A DNA stretch of 64,000 bases, taken from positions 124,001 through 188,000 of the forward strand of contig NZ_VTPY01000007.1 in NCBI RefSeq assembly GCF_008297955.1. The letters are read 5' to 3'. This DNA comes from Billgrantia pellis. Its GTDB lineage: Bacteria > Pseudomonadota > Gammaproteobacteria > Pseudomonadales > Halomonadaceae. Numbering within the stretch: position 1 is the first letter of the stretch; each line of letters opens with the position of its first letter. This document shows, piece after piece, positions 23,805-33,691 of this stretch. The position numbers and the translations under genes are program-made. The notes under the pieces were generated by a model. The model saw nothing but the letters and a program-made list of their open reading frames with translations. It searched no databases and was not told the DNA's origin.

Positions 23805-25436
23805 TCAGGGGTTTTGGACGTAGGCGTTGGGGCGCAGGTAGAACCACCAGTTGATCACCAGGCACACTGCATAGAAGATCGCGAAGCCGTACATGGCGAG
23901 CTCGGGGGTGCCGGCCTGGATCTGCTCGCCCATCACCCGCGGGGCGATGAAGGCGCCGTAGGCGGCCACGGCGGAGGTCCAGCCCAGCACCGGGCCCTTC
24001 TGGTGCTGGTCGAAGATCACGCCGATGGTACGAAAAGTGGAGCCGTTGCCGATGCCGCTGGCAGCGAACAGAATCACGAACAACAGCATGAACAGGGCGA
24101 AATAGCTGTTGGGGTCGGTAGCGTTGTAGGCCAGCATCATCACGTAGCCGGTCACTGCCGAGGCCACCACCATGATCACCGAGACCGCCTGGGTGACAAT
24201 CGAACCGCCCATCTTGTCGGAGATCCAGCCGCCGATAGGGCGGATCAGGGCGCCGACGAAGGGGCCCATCCAGGCCCAGGTCAGGGCGCTGGGGCCGTCG
24301 GGGTTGGCGACACGTGCCACGCTACCGTCGGCGGCGACTTCCATCATGTTGCCGAAGATGACATTGATGGAGAGCGGCAGCGCCGCGGAGAAGCCGATGA
24401 ACGAACCGAAGGTGAGGATGTAGAGCACGGTCATCGACCAGGTATGCTTGTTCGAGAAGATGGCGAACTGCTTCTGGATGTTGGGCTTGATCTCGCCGGG
24501 CAGCAGGCGCATCAGCCCCAGGGTCAGCACGATGGTCAATGGCAAGGCGAGCCACATGCCCAGCAGGTTGAGCGCGAACATGCCGACGATGCTGGTGGCG
24601 GCGCCCACGGCATAGAGGCCGAGAATTTTGCCGAAGGCCTGCGTCGGCGTGCCCGGGTTGGGCGTGATGGTGCGCAGGTTGTTCATGCCGAACCAGCCGA
24701 GGAAGGCAAGCGGCACCAGGAATACCAGCCAGACGAAGCCGGCATTTTGGATCCAGGTCGGCGTGCCTGCCTCGATGCGGCCGATCAGCGTGCCGCTGGC
24801 ACTCTGCAGTTCCATGGCGCCGCCGCCGATGGCGCCGAAGAGGCCCACGGTCATCACCAGCGGAATCAGGATCTGCATGGTGGTGACGCCGAAGTTGCCG
24901 AGGCCGGCGTTCATGCCCAGCGCATAGCCCTGCTGTTTCTTGGGAAAGAATGTCGAGATGTTGCTCATCGAGGCGGCGAAGTTACCGCCGCCGATGCCGG
25001 AGAGCAGCGCCAGCGCCTGGAAGACCCACAGCGGTGTGCTGGGATTCATCAGCGCCAGGCCGGTGCCCAGGGCCGGCACCATCAGCAGGGCGGTGGTCAG
25101 GAATACGGTATTGCGCCCGCCGGCGATGCGGATCATGAACGAGGCGGGAATGCGCAGGGTCGCGCCGGAGAGGCCGGCCAGGGCGGTCAGGGTGAACAGT
25201 TCGCTCACCGTGAACGGAAAGCCCAGGTTCTGCATCTGGGTAGTGATCATGCCCCACATCATCCACACCGCGAAGCCCATCAGCAGGCTGGGGATGGAGA
25301 TCCACAAGTTGCGCGAGGCGATGCGTTTGCCCGTTTGTTGCCAGAATGAGTCGTCTTCGACGTCCCAATGCTCGATGTCGGCATTCCTTGGTCTGCCGGC
25401 GCCGAGTTTGCCGATATCGGCACTCGTTTTAGCCAT
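23805..25436 (-). CDS. narK1: NarK1-type nitrate/proton symporter
   Basis: 543 residues from the ATG at 25436 (GAGGGGG upstream). The long soluble N-terminus (WDVEDDSFWQQTGKRIASRN) and extended loops are typical of NarK1-type NNP transporters. The signatures GIGGGNFAASMSNISTFFP and MNAGLGNFGVTTMQ are visible. It is thought to bring in nitrate with protons to start nitrate respiration. It heads narK1-usp-narK2. An Anr-type box 50-60 bp upstream and a NarL site about 140 bp upstream point to control by low oxygen and nitrate. Confidence 0.92.
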   Translation of the reverse strand: MAKTSADIGKLGAGRPRNADIEHWDVEDDSFWQQTGKRIASRNLWISIPSLLMGFAVWMMWGMITTQMQNLGFPFTVSELFTLTALAGLSGATLRIPASFMIRIAGGRNTVFLTTALLMVPALGTGLALMNPSTPLWVFQALALLSGIGGGNFAASMSNISTFFPKKQQGYALGMNAGLGNFGVTTMQILIPLVMTVGLFGAIGGGAMELQSASGTLIGRIEAGTPTWIQNAGFVWLVFLVPLAFLGWFGMNNLRTITPNPGTPTQAFGKILGLYAVGAATSIVGMFALNLLGMWLALPLTIVLTLGLMRLLPGEIKPNIQKQFAIFSNKHTWSMTVLYILTFGSFIGFSAALPLSINVIFGNMMEVAADGSVARVANPDGPSALTWAWMGPFVGALIRPIGGWISDKMGGSIVTQAVSVIMVVASAVTGYVMMLAYNATDPNSYFALFMLLFVILFAASGIGNGSTFRTIGVIFDQHQKGPVLGWTSAVAAYGAFIAPRVMGEQIQAGTPELAMYGFAIFYAVCLVINWWFYLRPNAYVQNP

Positions 25437-25484
25437 GACGTTTCCCCCTCGTGGTTCCACCAATCCCGTCTTGCGACGTCCGTC

Positions 25485-25498
25485 CTGACCGGGATCAA
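25485..25498 (-). promoter_or_regulatory. Anr-type box upstream of narK1
   Basis: On the minus strand TTGAT-CCCG-GTCAG: first half perfect, second half one mismatch from GTCAA. Its centre is about 56 bp before the narK1 start codon, compatible with a class II promoter and a very short leader. Confidence 0.6.
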
Positions 25499-25575
25499 TT
25501 CAGGTTCGTTGTCGCAACGATACGTCGCGCAACAGAGCGGCGAAACCGGCCGAAAAGTTTGGAAAAACAAGGAAA

Positions 25576-25591
25576 TACCTCTTGAGGGGTA
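25576..25591. promoter_or_regulatory. NarL 7-2-7 binding site upstream of narK1
   Basis: TACCTCT-TG-AGGGGTA: two inverted heptamers, each an exact match to TACYYMT, separated by 2 bp, the high-affinity NarL arrangement. A further near-match (GGGGGTA at 25594-25600) lies alongside. The site is about 140 bp upstream of narK1, and narL itself is the next gene. Confidence 0.8.
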
Positions 25592-25648
25592 GCGGGGGTA
25601 TGGTTCTAACCTATTGTTTTTGTTATGTGCTTGAGAAACGGCAGGCAA

Positions 25649-25672
25649 GAAAAAGGCGCCTTGCCGGCGCCT
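25649..25672 (-). terminator. Intrinsic terminator of narXL
   Basis: On the minus strand the stem AGGCGCC-GGCAA-GGCGCCT is followed by TTTTT-type sequence (five A on the plus strand). It lies 35 bp after the narL stop and insulates narXL from the narK1 promoter. Confidence 0.8.
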
Positions 25673-25706
25673 CGAAGTCTTTGGAGGTATCCACACAGAA
25701 CCACCC

Positions 25707-26372
25707 CTATCGGTCGATGCCTTCCTGCACGGCCCATACCGCCGCCTCGACCCGTGAGCGCAGGTTGAGCTTCTTCAGCAGGTGCTTGACGTGCACCTTC
25801 ACCGTGCCCTCGGAGATGTCGAGCTTGCGCGCGATCAGCTTGTTGGAGAGCCCGGCGGCCAGCTCACGCAGGATCTCGCGCTCGCGTTGGGTCAGGCTAT
25901 GAAGGTCGGGGGTGGCCGGTGCCGTGCGCTGGTTGCGCAGCGCCTCGGCGAGCAGCGCGGTGAGGCTCTCGCTGACCACCATGCGGCCCAGTGCTGCCTG
26001 GCGCAGCTGACGCACCATCTCCTCCGGTTCCATGTCCTTGAGCAGGTAGCCGTCGGCGCCGCCGCGCAGGGCCGCGACCAAGTCGTCCTCGTGATCGGAG
26101 ACAGTGAACATCACGATGCGCCCGGCGTAGCCCGTTTCGCGCAGCGCCTTCAGTGTCTGGATGCCGTCCATGCCCGGCATGTTGAGATCGAGCAGGATCA
26201 TGTCCGGATCCAGCTCGGCGGCCAGACGCACACCGACCTCCGGCTCGCCGGTGTCGCCGATCAGCTCGAGATCGTCCTCGAGTTCGAGCAGCTGGGCCAC
26301 GCCGCGGCGCAACAGCGGGTGGTCATCGATGATCAGGAGGCTGGCAGGAGTCTCTTGAGTTGACTGGCCCAT
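25707..26372 (-). CDS. narL: NarL, nitrate-responsive response regulator
   Basis: 221 residues. A receiver domain with acidic pocket DDH (16-18), phosphoacceptor D62 (ILLDLNMPG) and K112 (GYLLKD), then a LuxR/NarL-type helix-turn-helix at about 155-215 ([22 protein letters not shown], split by the turn, and [16 protein letters not shown]). NarL~P would bind TACYYMT heptamers such as the one found near narK1. It follows narX by 6 bp. Confidence 0.95.
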   Translation of the reverse strand: MGQSTQETPASLLIIDDHPLLRRGVAQLLELEDDLELIGDTGEPEVGVRLAAELDPDMILLDLNMPGMDGIQTLKALRETGYAGRIVMFTVSDHEDDLVAALRGGADGYLLKDMEPEEMVRQLRQAALGRMVVSESLTALLAEALRNQRTAPATPDLHSLTQREREILRELAAGLSNKLIARKLDISEGTVKVHVKHLLKKLNLRSRVEAAVWAVQEGIDR

Positions 26373-26378
26373 GGCGTC

Positions 26379-28271
26379 TCAATTTCCTTGGTTGTGAAGC
26401 GTCGTGGTTTCCGCGGGCTGGCGGGTGATCAGGCGTGCCGTCTGCGGGGTGAAGGTCACTTCCACACGGGTGCCACCCTCGGGCCGGTTGGCCAGGCGCA
26501 GCTCGCCCCTAAGCGTATGGGCTCGATCGCGCATGATCACCAATCCGTAGTGCATCGGGGGGGAGTCGCCATCCTCCAGGCCCACGCCGTCATCCTCGAT
26601 GCGCAGCAGGATACGGGCATTCTCGAAGCGTACCGTCACGGCCGCCCAGTGGGCCTGGGCGTGTTTGTGGATATTGCTCAGCGCCTCGCGGGCGATCTGC
26701 AGGAGGTGGATCTCCTCGTTGGGATTGAGCAGATGAGGCGGTACGTCATAGTGCAGCTCCACCGGCGCGCCCATGCGCTCGGAGAACTCGTCGGTGGTCT
26801 GCAGCAGGGCGGTCTGCAGGCCGGGCCCCTCGAGCTTGAGGCGGAAGGTGGTCAGCAACTCGCGCAGTTGACGGTAGGCGCTGTTGAGCCCGGTGCGCAG
26901 CTCGTCGAATACCGCCGCCTGCCTCTCACGAGGCGCGTCCTTGGCCTGCATGCGCTCCAGTCGTGCCACCTGCATCTTGAGGTAGGAGAGCGACTGCGCC
27001 AGTGAATCGTGCAGTTCGCGGGCGATGATGGTGCGCTCGTTCATCAGCGAGACCTGCTGCTCCTCCTCGATGCGCTGCTGCAAGTAAACGGCAGTGGCCA
27101 ACTGGTCGGCCAGGGCGTTGAGCAGGCGTCGTACGCTGTCGGAGAGACGCTCTCCCTTGGGGTGCCAGATCTCCAGGGTACCCAGCATCTCGTCGCCCAC
27201 GCTGACCGGCAGCAGCACGCAGTCGCCATTTTCGGTATTGGAGAGGCGCAAGGGACGAGGGGCGATCAAGCAGGCGTGGCAGTCGTGGTCGCGGCAATAG
27301 TCGGGACGTCGCGCCGAATGAGTGGCGAGGATCGGCACCTGACGATTGTCGTGGGGATCGTTGAGCGATAGCCGGATGGGGCCGATGTCGAGCAGTTCCG
27401 CCACCTGGCGCAGCATGGGCGCAGCGCTGGTGCACAGATCGTTGCCGCCGCCGTAGAGCGAACGGCTGCCGTCATGGAGCACCTGCATCACCTCGCTGCT
27501 GCGCTCGAGTTCCCGGGTCTTGCGCTTGACCCGGTCCTCCAGGTCGGCGTAGCTGGTGCCGAGTTCCTCGGCCATGCTGTCGAAGGTGCGGCCGAGCAGT
27601 GCCAATTCGTCGGCGCCCTTGAGCCGGGTGCGAACAGTGAAGTTATGCCGTGCCGCTTCGCGCGCCAGCACCATCAGCTGGCGCAGTGGCGCCACCAGGT
27701 TGTGGCGGATGTCGTACAGCGCGATGGCGACCACCACGGCGGTCAGTCCCAGGAACAGGATCTGCAGCGCGCTGAGCAGGCGGATCTTGGCTTCGGTATT
27801 GTGCTCGAGTTGGGAAACCATCTGGTCGATCTCGCTCACCAGACCGTCAAGGGCGCGATTGAGCGACTCGATGTTCACCGAGCGGGTGTCGACGGCCTCG
27901 TTGACCTCGGGGGCCAGCTCGTTATGCCAGTGCGACAGCACCAGGCGGTACTGGCGCCGGAGGTCGTGGGCTTCGGAGACGGGAATGGCACCGGTCAACT
28001 CCTCGCTCTGCAGGCGCGCCTCGAAGCGGCGCTTGAGCACGTGCACAGCGGCCTGATGCTCCATGGAAGGCGTGCGCTCGTAGCGCTGGAGGGCGGCGAC
28101 GATCTGATAGGTGTTCATGCGCAGCGAGCCGGCGACATTGATCGCTGCGGCATCGCCGCGACTGCCGCCGGCTACCGCCATGGTCACCACGATGCTGATC
28201 AGGGCCATGGCGCTGATCGCCAGCAGCGAGGCAACGATACGGGCCACGAGGGAGCGTTGCAGCAGTTTCAA
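26379..28271 (-). CDS. narX: NarX, nitrate/nitrite sensor histidine kinase
   Basis: About 630 residues if the TTG at 28271 is the start; there is no in-frame ATG or GTG upstream of membrane helix 1, and GGAG lies 12 nt before the TTG. The start is therefore uncertain. Order: membrane helix 1 (12-34), a periplasmic domain with the P-box nitrate site (GSLRMNTYQIV), membrane helix 2, HAMP, a central module with a Cys cluster (PDYCRDHDCHACLI), a HisKA_3 helix with His421 (ARELHDSLAQS), and an HATPase with DDGVGLEDG. It forms narXL with narL. NarL-like heptamers lie in the divergent gap to narK3 (28365-28371, TACCTCT on the minus strand). Confidence 0.9.
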   Translation of the reverse strand: MKLLQRSLVARIVASLLAISAMALISIVVTMAVAGGSRGDAAAINVAGSLRMNTYQIVAALQRYERTPSMEHQAAVHVLKRRFEARLQSEELTGAIPVSEAHDLRRQYRLVLSHWHNELAPEVNEAVDTRSVNIESLNRALDGLVSEIDQMVSQLEHNTEAKIRLLSALQILFLGLTAVVVAIALYDIRHNLVAPLRQLMVLAREAARHNFTVRTRLKGADELALLGRTFDSMAEELGTSYADLEDRVKRKTRELERSSEVMQVLHDGSRSLYGGGNDLCTSAAPMLRQVAELLDIGPIRLSLNDPHDNRQVPILATHSARRPDYCRDHDCHACLIAPRPLRLSNTENGDCVLLPVSVGDEMLGTLEIWHPKGERLSDSVRRLLNALADQLATAVYLQQRIEEEQQVSLMNERTIIARELHDSLAQSLSYLKMQVARLERMQAKDAPRERQAAVFDELRTGLNSAYRQLRELLTTFRLKLEGPGLQTALLQTTDEFSERMGAPVELHYDVPPHLLNPNEEIHLLQIAREALSNIHKHAQAHWAAVTVRFENARILLRIEDDGVGLEDGDSPPMHYGLVIMRDRAHTLRGELRLANRPEGGTRVEVTFTPQTARLITRQPAETTTLHNQGN

Positions 28272-28445
28272 GGTGGCGCGAACTCCGAATGATAACGGAA
28301 CTGAGACACTATACCCCAAGGGGCGGTGCGGAATCTGCCGGGCGTGGCGGGGCGCTGCTACCAAAGAGGTACCTCGTATGCCCTTTTGACCCTGCCGACG
28401 GGGTGAACAAGACTCTCTACGATCCCGCCACGAGGCCCACTGTTC

Positions 28446-29729
28446 ATGACGTCCGCCGAAACAGTCCCGGCCGCGGACCTGCAGGTCGACTATCGTTCGC
28501 TGGTGGTCGTGCTGCTGTCGCCGCTGGCCTTCGCCCTGGTGTTCGCCAGCTGGACCCTTTTTGCCGTGCTTGGCATCGAACTGAAGCAGGGGCTGGGCTT
28601 CGGCGAGGTGCAGTTCGCCGTGCTGTTGGCCATGCCGATGTTCACCGGCGCTCTGGCGGCGCTGCCGCTGGCGGCATTGGCACGCCTGGTGGGCGGCCGG
28701 CGGGTGATGATCGGCTGCCTGCTGTGGATCTGTCCGCTGCTATGGGCCATCGCCTATTCCCACGATTACTGGGAGTTTCTGCTCGCCGGCGCCGGCCTGG
28801 GGGTGGGCGCCGGCTCGCTGGCCGCGGGGCTGGTCTACGTGGCGGCGCTGTGTCCGCGGCGCCATGCCGGCCTGGCGCTGGGGCTCTACGGCGCCGGCAT
28901 GCTCGGCGCCGGGCTGACCTATTTCCTGTTGCCGCTGATCAGCCAGGCCTACGGCTGGCCCATGGCGCCCAAGCTCTATCTCCTGCCGATCCTGTTGGTG
29001 GCGTTGTTGTTGTGGTTGTTCGCTGAAGACGATCCGCTCCGGCGCGGCGGGCTGCGCGACGTGCCTGCCAAGCTGATGCTACGCTCCGGCGGGCTGCCGC
29101 CGCCCGCGGTGTGCCGCCTGGCGCTCTACTACAGCTTCTTCTATGGCGCCTTCGTGGCGCTGGCGCTGTGGCTGCCCGCCTATCTCATGGCGCAGTACCG
29201 CCTCCCGCTGATGGCGGCGGCGCTGTGGGCACTGGTCTTCACCCTACCCGGCGGGCTGGGCCAGATCCTCGGCGGGGCACTGGCCGACCGACACGACTTT
29301 CGCGAGCTGCGCTGGTGGGTCAGCGCCTGCGTGATGGCCTGCCTGTTCCTGCTCTCCTACCCCGACTTCACCATGCAGATCCACGGCGTGCACGGCGACC
29401 TGACGCTGGGCTTCTCCATGCCGCTGGCCGGTTTCGCCGCGCTGCTTGCGGTCATGGGCCTGGCCATGGGCATCGCCAAGGGCAGCCTGATGTGCCTGAT
29501 CCACCGCGACCACGGTGACGACATGGTGCGCTCGGGCGGGCTGGCGCTGGCCCTCGGCGGGCTGTTCGCCGCGCTGTTGCCGTTGATGTTCGTGCTCGGC
29601 AACGAGCGGGTCGGCGTGCGCACCGCCGGCTTCATGTTCCTCTACGCCGCGCTCGCGGTGTGCATGCTGGTGATGCTCTGGGAAGTGAGCAGTCGCGCCC
29701 GCTCCCGGCGCCATGCCAAAGGGGACTAA
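28446..29729 (+). CDS. NarK-like MFS nitrate/nitrite transporter (third copy)
   Basis: 427 residues, about twelve membrane helices. It matches the CynX/NarK-type branch of the major facilitator superfamily (FASWTLFAVLGIELKQGLG and MPMFTGALAALPLAAL). It is shorter than narK1 and narK2 and lacks the strict GNFG nitrate signature seen in them, so the substrate is less certain. It lies directly upstream of narG on the same strand and divergent from narX. A role as nitrate importer or nitrite exporter with narGHJI is inferred from position. Confidence 0.8.
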   Translation: MTSAETVPAADLQVDYRSLVVVLLSPLAFALVFASWTLFAVLGIELKQGLGFGEVQFAVLLAMPMFTGALAALPLAALARLVGGRRVMIGCLLWICPLLWAIAYSHDYWEFLLAGAGLGVGAGSLAAGLVYVAALCPRRHAGLALGLYGAGMLGAGLTYFLLPLISQAYGWPMAPKLYLLPILLVALLLWLFAEDDPLRRGGLRDVPAKLMLRSGGLPPPAVCRLALYYSFFYGAFVALALWLPAYLMAQYRLPLMAAALWALVFTLPGGLGQILGGALADRHDFRELRWWVSACVMACLFLLSYPDFTMQIHGVHGDLTLGFSMPLAGFAALLAVMGLAMGIAKGSLMCLIHRDHGDDMVRSGGLALALGGLFAALLPLMFVLGNERVGVRTAGFMFLYAALAVCMLVMLWEVSSRARSRRHAKGD

Positions 29730-29736
29730 CCCCTTT
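29718..29736 (+). terminator. Hairpin at the end of the third narK gene
   Basis: AAAGGGG-ACTAA-CCCCTTT has a perfect 7-bp stem that includes the stop codon in its loop. It has only three T residues after the stem, so it may attenuate rather than end transcription before narG. Confidence 0.45.
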
Positions 29737-29748
29737 CTCCGGGCCGCC

Positions 29749-29785
29749 TATCCCCTTGTGGGTAGACAGGGTGTATATGGAGGTA
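29749..29785 (+). promoter_or_regulatory. NarL-like heptamers upstream of narG
   Basis: TATCCCC-TT-GTGGGTA (29749-29764) has the 7-2-7 layout with imperfect heptamers, the second being TACCCAC on the other strand (six of seven). GGAGGTA at 29779-29785 is another six-of-seven match. Together they suggest nitrate control of narGHJI. No Anr-type box was found in this gap. Confidence 0.45.
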
Positions 29786-29926
29786 ACCGGGCAGTAATCC
29801 CCGCTTCGATCCCCCAGAATCCTCTCCAAGCACCTGCCTGACGGTCGTGTCGAATACGTCGCGCGGCACGGCAGGCGGGGTGGCCCGGGCGGCCACGCAT
29901 CCCATCAAGGAGCCTGGAGATCGACC

Positions 29927-32900
29927 ATGAGTCACTTCCTAGATCGGCTGAATTTCTTCCGTAAGGCGCGTGAGCCCTTCGCCAACGACCATGGTGAGAC
30001 CCGCGAGGAGTCCCGTGGCTGGGAGGACGGCTACCGGCAGCGCTGGCAGCACGACAAGATCGTGCGCTCCACCCATGGCGTGAACTGCACCGGCTCGTGC
30101 AGCTGGAAGATCTACGTCAAGAACGGCCTGGTCACCTGGGAGACCCAGCAGACCGATTATCCGCGCACCCGCCCGGACCTGCCCAACCACGAGCCGCGGG
30201 GCTGCCCGCGTGGCGCCAGCTACTCCTGGTACATGTACAGCGCCAACCGCCTCAAGTACCCGTTGATCCGCAAGCCGCTGCTTAAGCTGTGGCGCGAGGC
30301 CAGACAGCAGCATGGCGACCCGGTCGATGCCTGGGCGTCCATCGTCGAGGACCCGGCCAAGGCCAAACAGTACAAGCGTGCCCGCGGCATGGGCGGCTTC
30401 GTGCGCGCCGACTGGGATGAGCTCAACGAGCTGATCGCCTCGTCCAACGTCTACACCGCCAAGCAGTACGGCCCCGACCGCGTCATCGGCTTCTCGCCGA
30501 TCCCCGCCATGTCGATGGTCAGCTACGCCTCCGGCGCGCGCTATCTGTCGTTGATCGGCGGCGTCTGCCTGTCGTTCTACGACTGGTACTGCGACCTGCC
30601 GCCGGCCAGCCCCCAGACCTGGGGCGAGCAGACCGACGTGCCCGAGTCGGCCGATTGGTACAACTCCGGCTACATCATCGCCTGGGGCTCCAACGTGCCC
30701 CAGACCCGCACCCCCGACGCCCACTTTTTCACCGAGGTGCGCTACAAGGGCACCAAGACCGTCTCCATTACCCCCGACTACGCCGAGGTCTCCAAGCTCA
30801 CCGACGAGTGGCTGTCGGTCAAGCAGGGCACCGACGCCGCCCTGGCCATGGCCATGGGCCACGTGATCCTCAAGGAGTTTCACCTCGACAAGCCCAGCGC
30901 CTACTTCACCGAGTACGTACGCAAGTACTCCGACATGCCCTTCCTGGTCGAGCTGGAAGCGTGCGAGGACGGCAGCTTCGTGCCCGGCAAGCAGCTGCGC
31001 GCCGCCGACTTCGACGCCAACCTGGGCCAGGACAACAACCCCGAGTGGAAGACCGTGGCGTGGGACGAGACTCGCGACCAACTGGTCGTGCCGCGCGGCT
31101 CCATCGGTTTCCGCTGGGGCGAGAAGGAGGAGAACCAGGGCAAGTGGAACCTCGAGCCGCGCGATGCCGACGGCGAGGAGATCCACCCGCTGCTGACGCT
31201 GGCCGAGCATCACGACGACGTGGCCAAGGTGGCGTTCCCCTACTTCGGCGGCATCGCCCACGAGCATTTCGACCACGTGGCCGGCAACGAGGTGCTGTTC
31301 CACAGCCTGCCCGCCAAGCGCCTGAAGAAGGCCGACGGCAGCGATGTGCTGGCCGTCACCGTGTTCGACCTGATGTGCGCTAACTACGGCATCGACCGTG
31401 GATTTGGTAAAGAGGGCGAGGACGACGGCGCCACTTCGCTGGACCAGATCAAGCCCTACACCCCGGCCTGGCAGGAGAAGATCACCGGCGTGCCCGCCGA
31501 GCAGGTCACCCGCATCGCCCGCGAGTTCGCCGACAACGCCGACAAGACCCGGGGGCGCAGCATGGTCATCGTGGGCGCCGCGATGAACCACTGGTACCAC
31601 ATGGACATGAACTACCGCGGCCTGATCAACATGCTGATCATGTGCGGCTGTATCGGCCAGAGCGGCGGCGGCTGGGCCCACTACGTGGGGCAGGAGAAGC
31701 TGCGCCCGCAGACCGGCTGGACCCCGCTGGCCTTCGGTCTCGACTGGCAGCGCCCGCCGCGCCACATGAACGGCACCTCGTTCTTCTACAACCACTCCTC
31801 GCAGTGGCGCTACGAGAAGCTCGAGGTCAAGGAGATCCTCTCGCCGCTGGCCAACCCGGCCGACTACAGCGGCAGCCTGATCGACTTCAACGTGCGCTCC
31901 GAGCGCATGGGCTGGCTGCCCTCCGCGCCGCAGCTCGGCACCAACCCGCTGCGCCTGGCCGAGAAGGCCAAGACCGCCGGTCTCACCACCGCCGAGTACG
32001 CCGTCCAGCAGCTCAAGAGCGGCGAGCTGGCCTTTGCCGCCGAGGACCCGGACAGCCCGCAGAACTTCCCACGTAACATGTTCATCTGGCGTTCCAACCT
32101 GCTGGGCAGCTCGGGCAAGGGCCACGAGTACATGCTCAAGTACCTGCTGGGGACCCGCCACGGCATTCAGGGCAAGGACCTGGGCGAATTCGGCGGCAGC
32201 AAGCCCGAGGAAGTGAAGTGGCACGACGAGGCGCCGGAAGGCAAGGTCGACCTGGTGGTCACGCTCGACTTCCGCATGTCCTCCACCTGCCTCTATTCGG
32301 ACGTGGTGCTGCCGACGGCCACCTGGTACGAGAAGAACGACCTCAACACCTCGGACATGCACCCGTTCATCCACCCGTTGACCGCGGCCACCGACCCGGC
32401 GTGGGAGTCGCGCAGCGACTGGGATATCTACAAGGGCATTGCCAAGGCGTTCTCGAAAGTCTGCGTGGGGCACCTGGGCGAGGAGACCGACCTGGTCACC
32501 TTGCCGCACCAGCACGACTCCCCCGCCGAGCTGGCCCAGCCCGAGGTCAAGGACTGGAAGAAGGGCGAGTGCGAGCCGATTCCCGGCAAGACCATGCCGG
32601 CGCTGATCGAGGTCAAGCGCAACTACCCGGAAACCTACGAGCGCTTCACCTCCGTGGGCCCGCTGCTCGAGACCATCGGCAACGGCGGCAAGGGCATCGC
32701 CTGGAATACCGAGACCGAAGTCGAGCTGCTCGGCAAGCTCAACTACCGCAAGACCGAAGGCCCCGCCAAGGGTCGGCCGAAGATCGAGAGCGCCATCGAC
32801 GCCGCCGAGATGATCCTGACCCTGGCGCCGGAGACCAACGGCCACGTGGCGGTCAAGGCGTGGGGCGCACTGTCCAAGATCACCGGACGCGACCACACCC

Positions 32901-33691
32901 ACCTGGCAAACAACAAGGAAGAGGAGAAGATCCGCTTCCGCGACGTGGTGGCCCAGCCGCGCAAGATCATCTCGAGCCCGACCTGGTCCGGCCTGGAGGA
33001 CGAGCACGTCTCCTACAACGCCGGCTACACCAACGTCCACGAGCTGATCCCGTGGCGCACCGTCAGCGGCCGCCAGCAGTTCTACCAGGATCACCCCTGG
33101 ATGCGCGCTTTCGGCGAGAGCCTGCTGACCTACCGTCCGCCGATCAACACCAAGACGGTGACCGGCTTCGCCATGCCCGAGGACAACGGCTATCCGGCCA
33201 AGGCGCTGAACTGGATCACCCCGCACCAGAAGTGGGGCATCCACTCCACCTACAGCGACAACCTGCTGATGCTGACGCTCAACCGCGGCGGCCCGGTGGT
33301 GTGGATGTCGGAAACCGACGCCCAGGAGATCGGCATCGAGGACAACGACTGGATCGAGCTGTTCAACGCCAACGGCGCGATCACCGCGCGGGCCATCGTC
33401 AGCCAGCGAGTCAAGGCCGGCATGGTGATGATGTACCACGCCCAGGAGCGCCAGGTGAACGTGCCGGGCTCCGAGGTCACCAAGACCCGCGGCGGCATGC
33501 ACAACTCCGTGACCCGGGTGTGCCCGAAGCCGACCCACATGATTGGCGGCTACGCGCAGCTTTCCTACAGCTTCAACTACTACGGCACCGTTGGCTCCAA
33601 CCGCGATGAATTCGTCCTGATCCGCAAGATGAAGAGAGTCGACTGGCTGGACGGCGAAGGCAACGACAGCGTGCAGGAGACCGTGAAATGA
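29927..33691 (+). CDS. narG: NarG, membrane-bound nitrate reductase alpha subunit
   Basis: 1254 residues, normal length. The N-terminus MSHFLDRLNFF is the vestigial Tat-like leader of NarG. The FS0 4Fe-4S ligands His/Cys are in KIVRSTHGVNCTGSCSWK. The molybdenum-ligand Asp is in YNSGYIIAWGSN, followed by VPQTRTPDAHFF. NarG carries the bis-MGD cofactor and reduces nitrate to nitrite in the cytoplasm. It starts narGHJI and overlaps narH by 4 bp. It needs the Moco genes that follow (moaB, moeA). Confidence 0.98.
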   Translation: MSHFLDRLNFFRKAREPFANDHGETREESRGWEDGYRQRWQHDKIVRSTHGVNCTGSCSWKIYVKNGLVTWETQQTDYPRTRPDLPNHEPRGCPRGASYSWYMYSANRLKYPLIRKPLLKLWREARQQHGDPVDAWASIVEDPAKAKQYKRARGMGGFVRADWDELNELIASSNVYTAKQYGPDRVIGFSPIPAMSMVSYASGARYLSLIGGVCLSFYDWYCDLPPASPQTWGEQTDVPESADWYNSGYIIAWGSNVPQTRTPDAHFFTEVRYKGTKTVSITPDYAEVSKLTDEWLSVKQGTDAALAMAMGHVILKEFHLDKPSAYFTEYVRKYSDMPFLVELEACEDGSFVPGKQLRAADFDANLGQDNNPEWKTVAWDETRDQLVVPRGSIGFRWGEKEENQGKWNLEPRDADGEEIHPLLTLAEHHDDVAKVAFPYFGGIAHEHFDHVAGNEVLFHSLPAKRLKKADGSDVLAVTVFDLMCANYGIDRGFGKEGEDDGATSLDQIKPYTPAWQEKITGVPAEQVTRIAREFADNADKTRGRSMVIVGAAMNHWYHMDMNYRGLINMLIMCGCIGQSGGGWAHYVGQEKLRPQTGWTPLAFGLDWQRPPRHMNGTSFFYNHSSQWRYEKLEVKEILSPLANPADYSGSLIDFNVRSERMGWLPSAPQLGTNPLRLAEKAKTAGLTTAEYAVQQLKSGELAFAAEDPDSPQNFPRNMFIWRSNLLGSSGKGHEYMLKYLLGTRHGIQGKDLGEFGGSKPEEVKWHDEAPEGKVDLVVTLDFRMSSTCLYSDVVLPTATWYEKNDLNTSDMHPFIHPLTAATDPAWESRSDWDIYKGIAKAFSKVCVGHLGEETDLVTLPHQHDSPAELAQPEVKDWKKGECEPIPGKTMPALIEVKRNYPETYERFTSVGPLLETIGNGGKGIAWNTETEVELLGKLNYRKTEGPAKGRPKIESAIDAAEMILTLAPETNGHVAVKAWGALSKITGRDHTHLANNKEEEKIRFRDVVAQPRKIISSPTWSGLEDEHVSYNAGYTNVHELIPWRTVSGRQQFYQDHPWMRAFGESLLTYRPPINTKTVTGFAMPEDNGYPAKALNWITPHQKWGIHSTYSDNLLMLTLNRGGPVVWMSETDAQEIGIEDNDWIELFNANGAITARAIVSQRVKAGMVMMYHAQERQVNVPGSEVTKTRGGMHNSVTRVCPKPTHMIGGYAQLSYSFNYYGTVGSNRDEFVLIRKMKRVDWLDGEGNDSVQETVK

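Noticed and set aside
29939..33538. Very long open frame on the strand opposite narG
   Set aside because: It mirrors narG exactly, has no family resemblance and shows the Val/Leu/Gly/His-rich composition typical of antisense frames in GC-rich genes. Similar long frames opposite narK1, narK2, norB, nirN and the demethylase were rejected for the same reason.
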